Below are positions 63,979 through 64,000 of a DNA stretch of 64,000 nt, piece by piece. A program made the position numbers and the translations under genes. The notes beneath the pieces are model-generated. The model was not told the DNA's origin, searched no databases, and was given only the letters and a program-made list of their open reading frames with translations. Origin of the DNA: Alishewanella tabrizica. Its GTDB lineage: Bacteria; Pseudomonadota; Gammaproteobacteria; Enterobacterales; Alteromonadaceae. Where the stretch lies: the NCBI RefSeq assembly GCF_014652375.1, contig NZ_BMYR01000001.1:172292-236291 (forward strand). The letters run 5' to 3'. The stretch's first letter is position 1, and every line of letters starts with the position of its first letter.

Positions 63979-64000
63979 GTCACCCGGCTCAAGGGACTTG
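63859..64000 (-). CDS. possible minus-strand ORF open at the right edge, with a 39-bp in-frame repeat
   Basis: Read on the minus strand, the frame from base 64000 to the TAG at 63859-63861 encodes KSLEPGDKKTQRIK, then SLEPGEALEVFSPPASKSWE and VHIVLFTKLLTA. Bases 63941-63979 and 63980-64000 carry a 39-bp tandem repeat that keeps the frame (13 residues). The matching part of copy A has the same frame (63361-63543) with no Met start. It may be the tail of a real protein beyond the window or only a repeat artefact. Confidence 0.3.
   Translation of the reverse strand, partial: KSLEPGDKKTQRIKSLEPGEALEVFSPPASKSWEVHIVLFTKLLTA

Noticed and set aside
63018-64000. Integron cassette array with attC sites
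   Set aside because: Repeated segments at the end looked cassette-like, but no RYYYAAC / GTTRRRY pair or integrase was found; the repeats are explained by duplication of the transporter 3' end.

Overview
The window looks like chromosomal DNA of a gammaproteobacterium of the Alteromonadales type, with Rheinheimera/Alishewanella relatives as the best guess. This rests on the tkt-epd-pgk-fba order next to metK, a six-gene TonB2/TtpC operon, the rsmE-gshB-yqgE-ruvX run, and many exported or membrane proteins. No rRNA, tRNA, CRISPR array, prophage or intact insertion sequence was seen. The organism name is an inference from gene content only.

Layout. 1-2.9 kb: a cut-off alpha/beta hydrolase, a GNAT acetyltransferase, an M14-type metallopeptidase and an AcpH-like phosphodiesterase, all on the minus strand. 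3.1-8.1 kb: a minus-strand operon DUF3450 > TtpC-like ExbB > ExbB2 > ExbD2 > TonB2 > TPR protein, which energises outer-membrane uptake. 8.3-13.9 kb: the central carbon genes tkt > epd > pgk > fba (minus). metK is divergent from tkt across a 493-bp spacer that carries a candidate MetJ operator. 15.7-20.4 kb (plus): an AbgT-family transporter, then rsmE, gshB, yqgE, ruvX and a DUF1653 gene. 20.4-24.1 kb (minus): a SPOUT RNA methyltransferase and a large secreted metzincin.

24.3-32.8 kb (minus) is the most unusual part. It is a tightly spaced gene set with one MotA/TolQ/ExbB-type channel protein, two von Willebrand A proteins whose N-terminal helix resembles the ExbD/MotB proton-carrying helix, a 36-residue membrane peptide, a PEGA plus formylglycine-enzyme-like protein, a second membrane-anchored PEGA/coiled protein and two exported proteins that are probable or possible lipoproteins. 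I read it as an envelope-spanning, ion-driven complex of unknown job.

32.9-53 kb is a mixture of ordinary genes: cpdB with a divergent MetR-like regulator, a chemoreceptor, a Kelch protein, a fasciclin protein, two membrane transport families, Gdx/SugE with a divergent LysR regulator, folM, an exported KatG, a membrane-bound XRE protein, a SOUL lipoprotein, a RhlE-like helicase and ApbE. 53-61 kb holds small envelope and stress genes, followed by a BD-FAE-type esterase, a GH43 glycosidase and a serine beta-lactamase-like hydrolase. 61-64 kb looks accessory: a PEP-CTERM-type protein, a DMT transporter, and a 498-bp-offset partial duplication of that transporter's 3' end with palindromes at the junction, running off the right edge.
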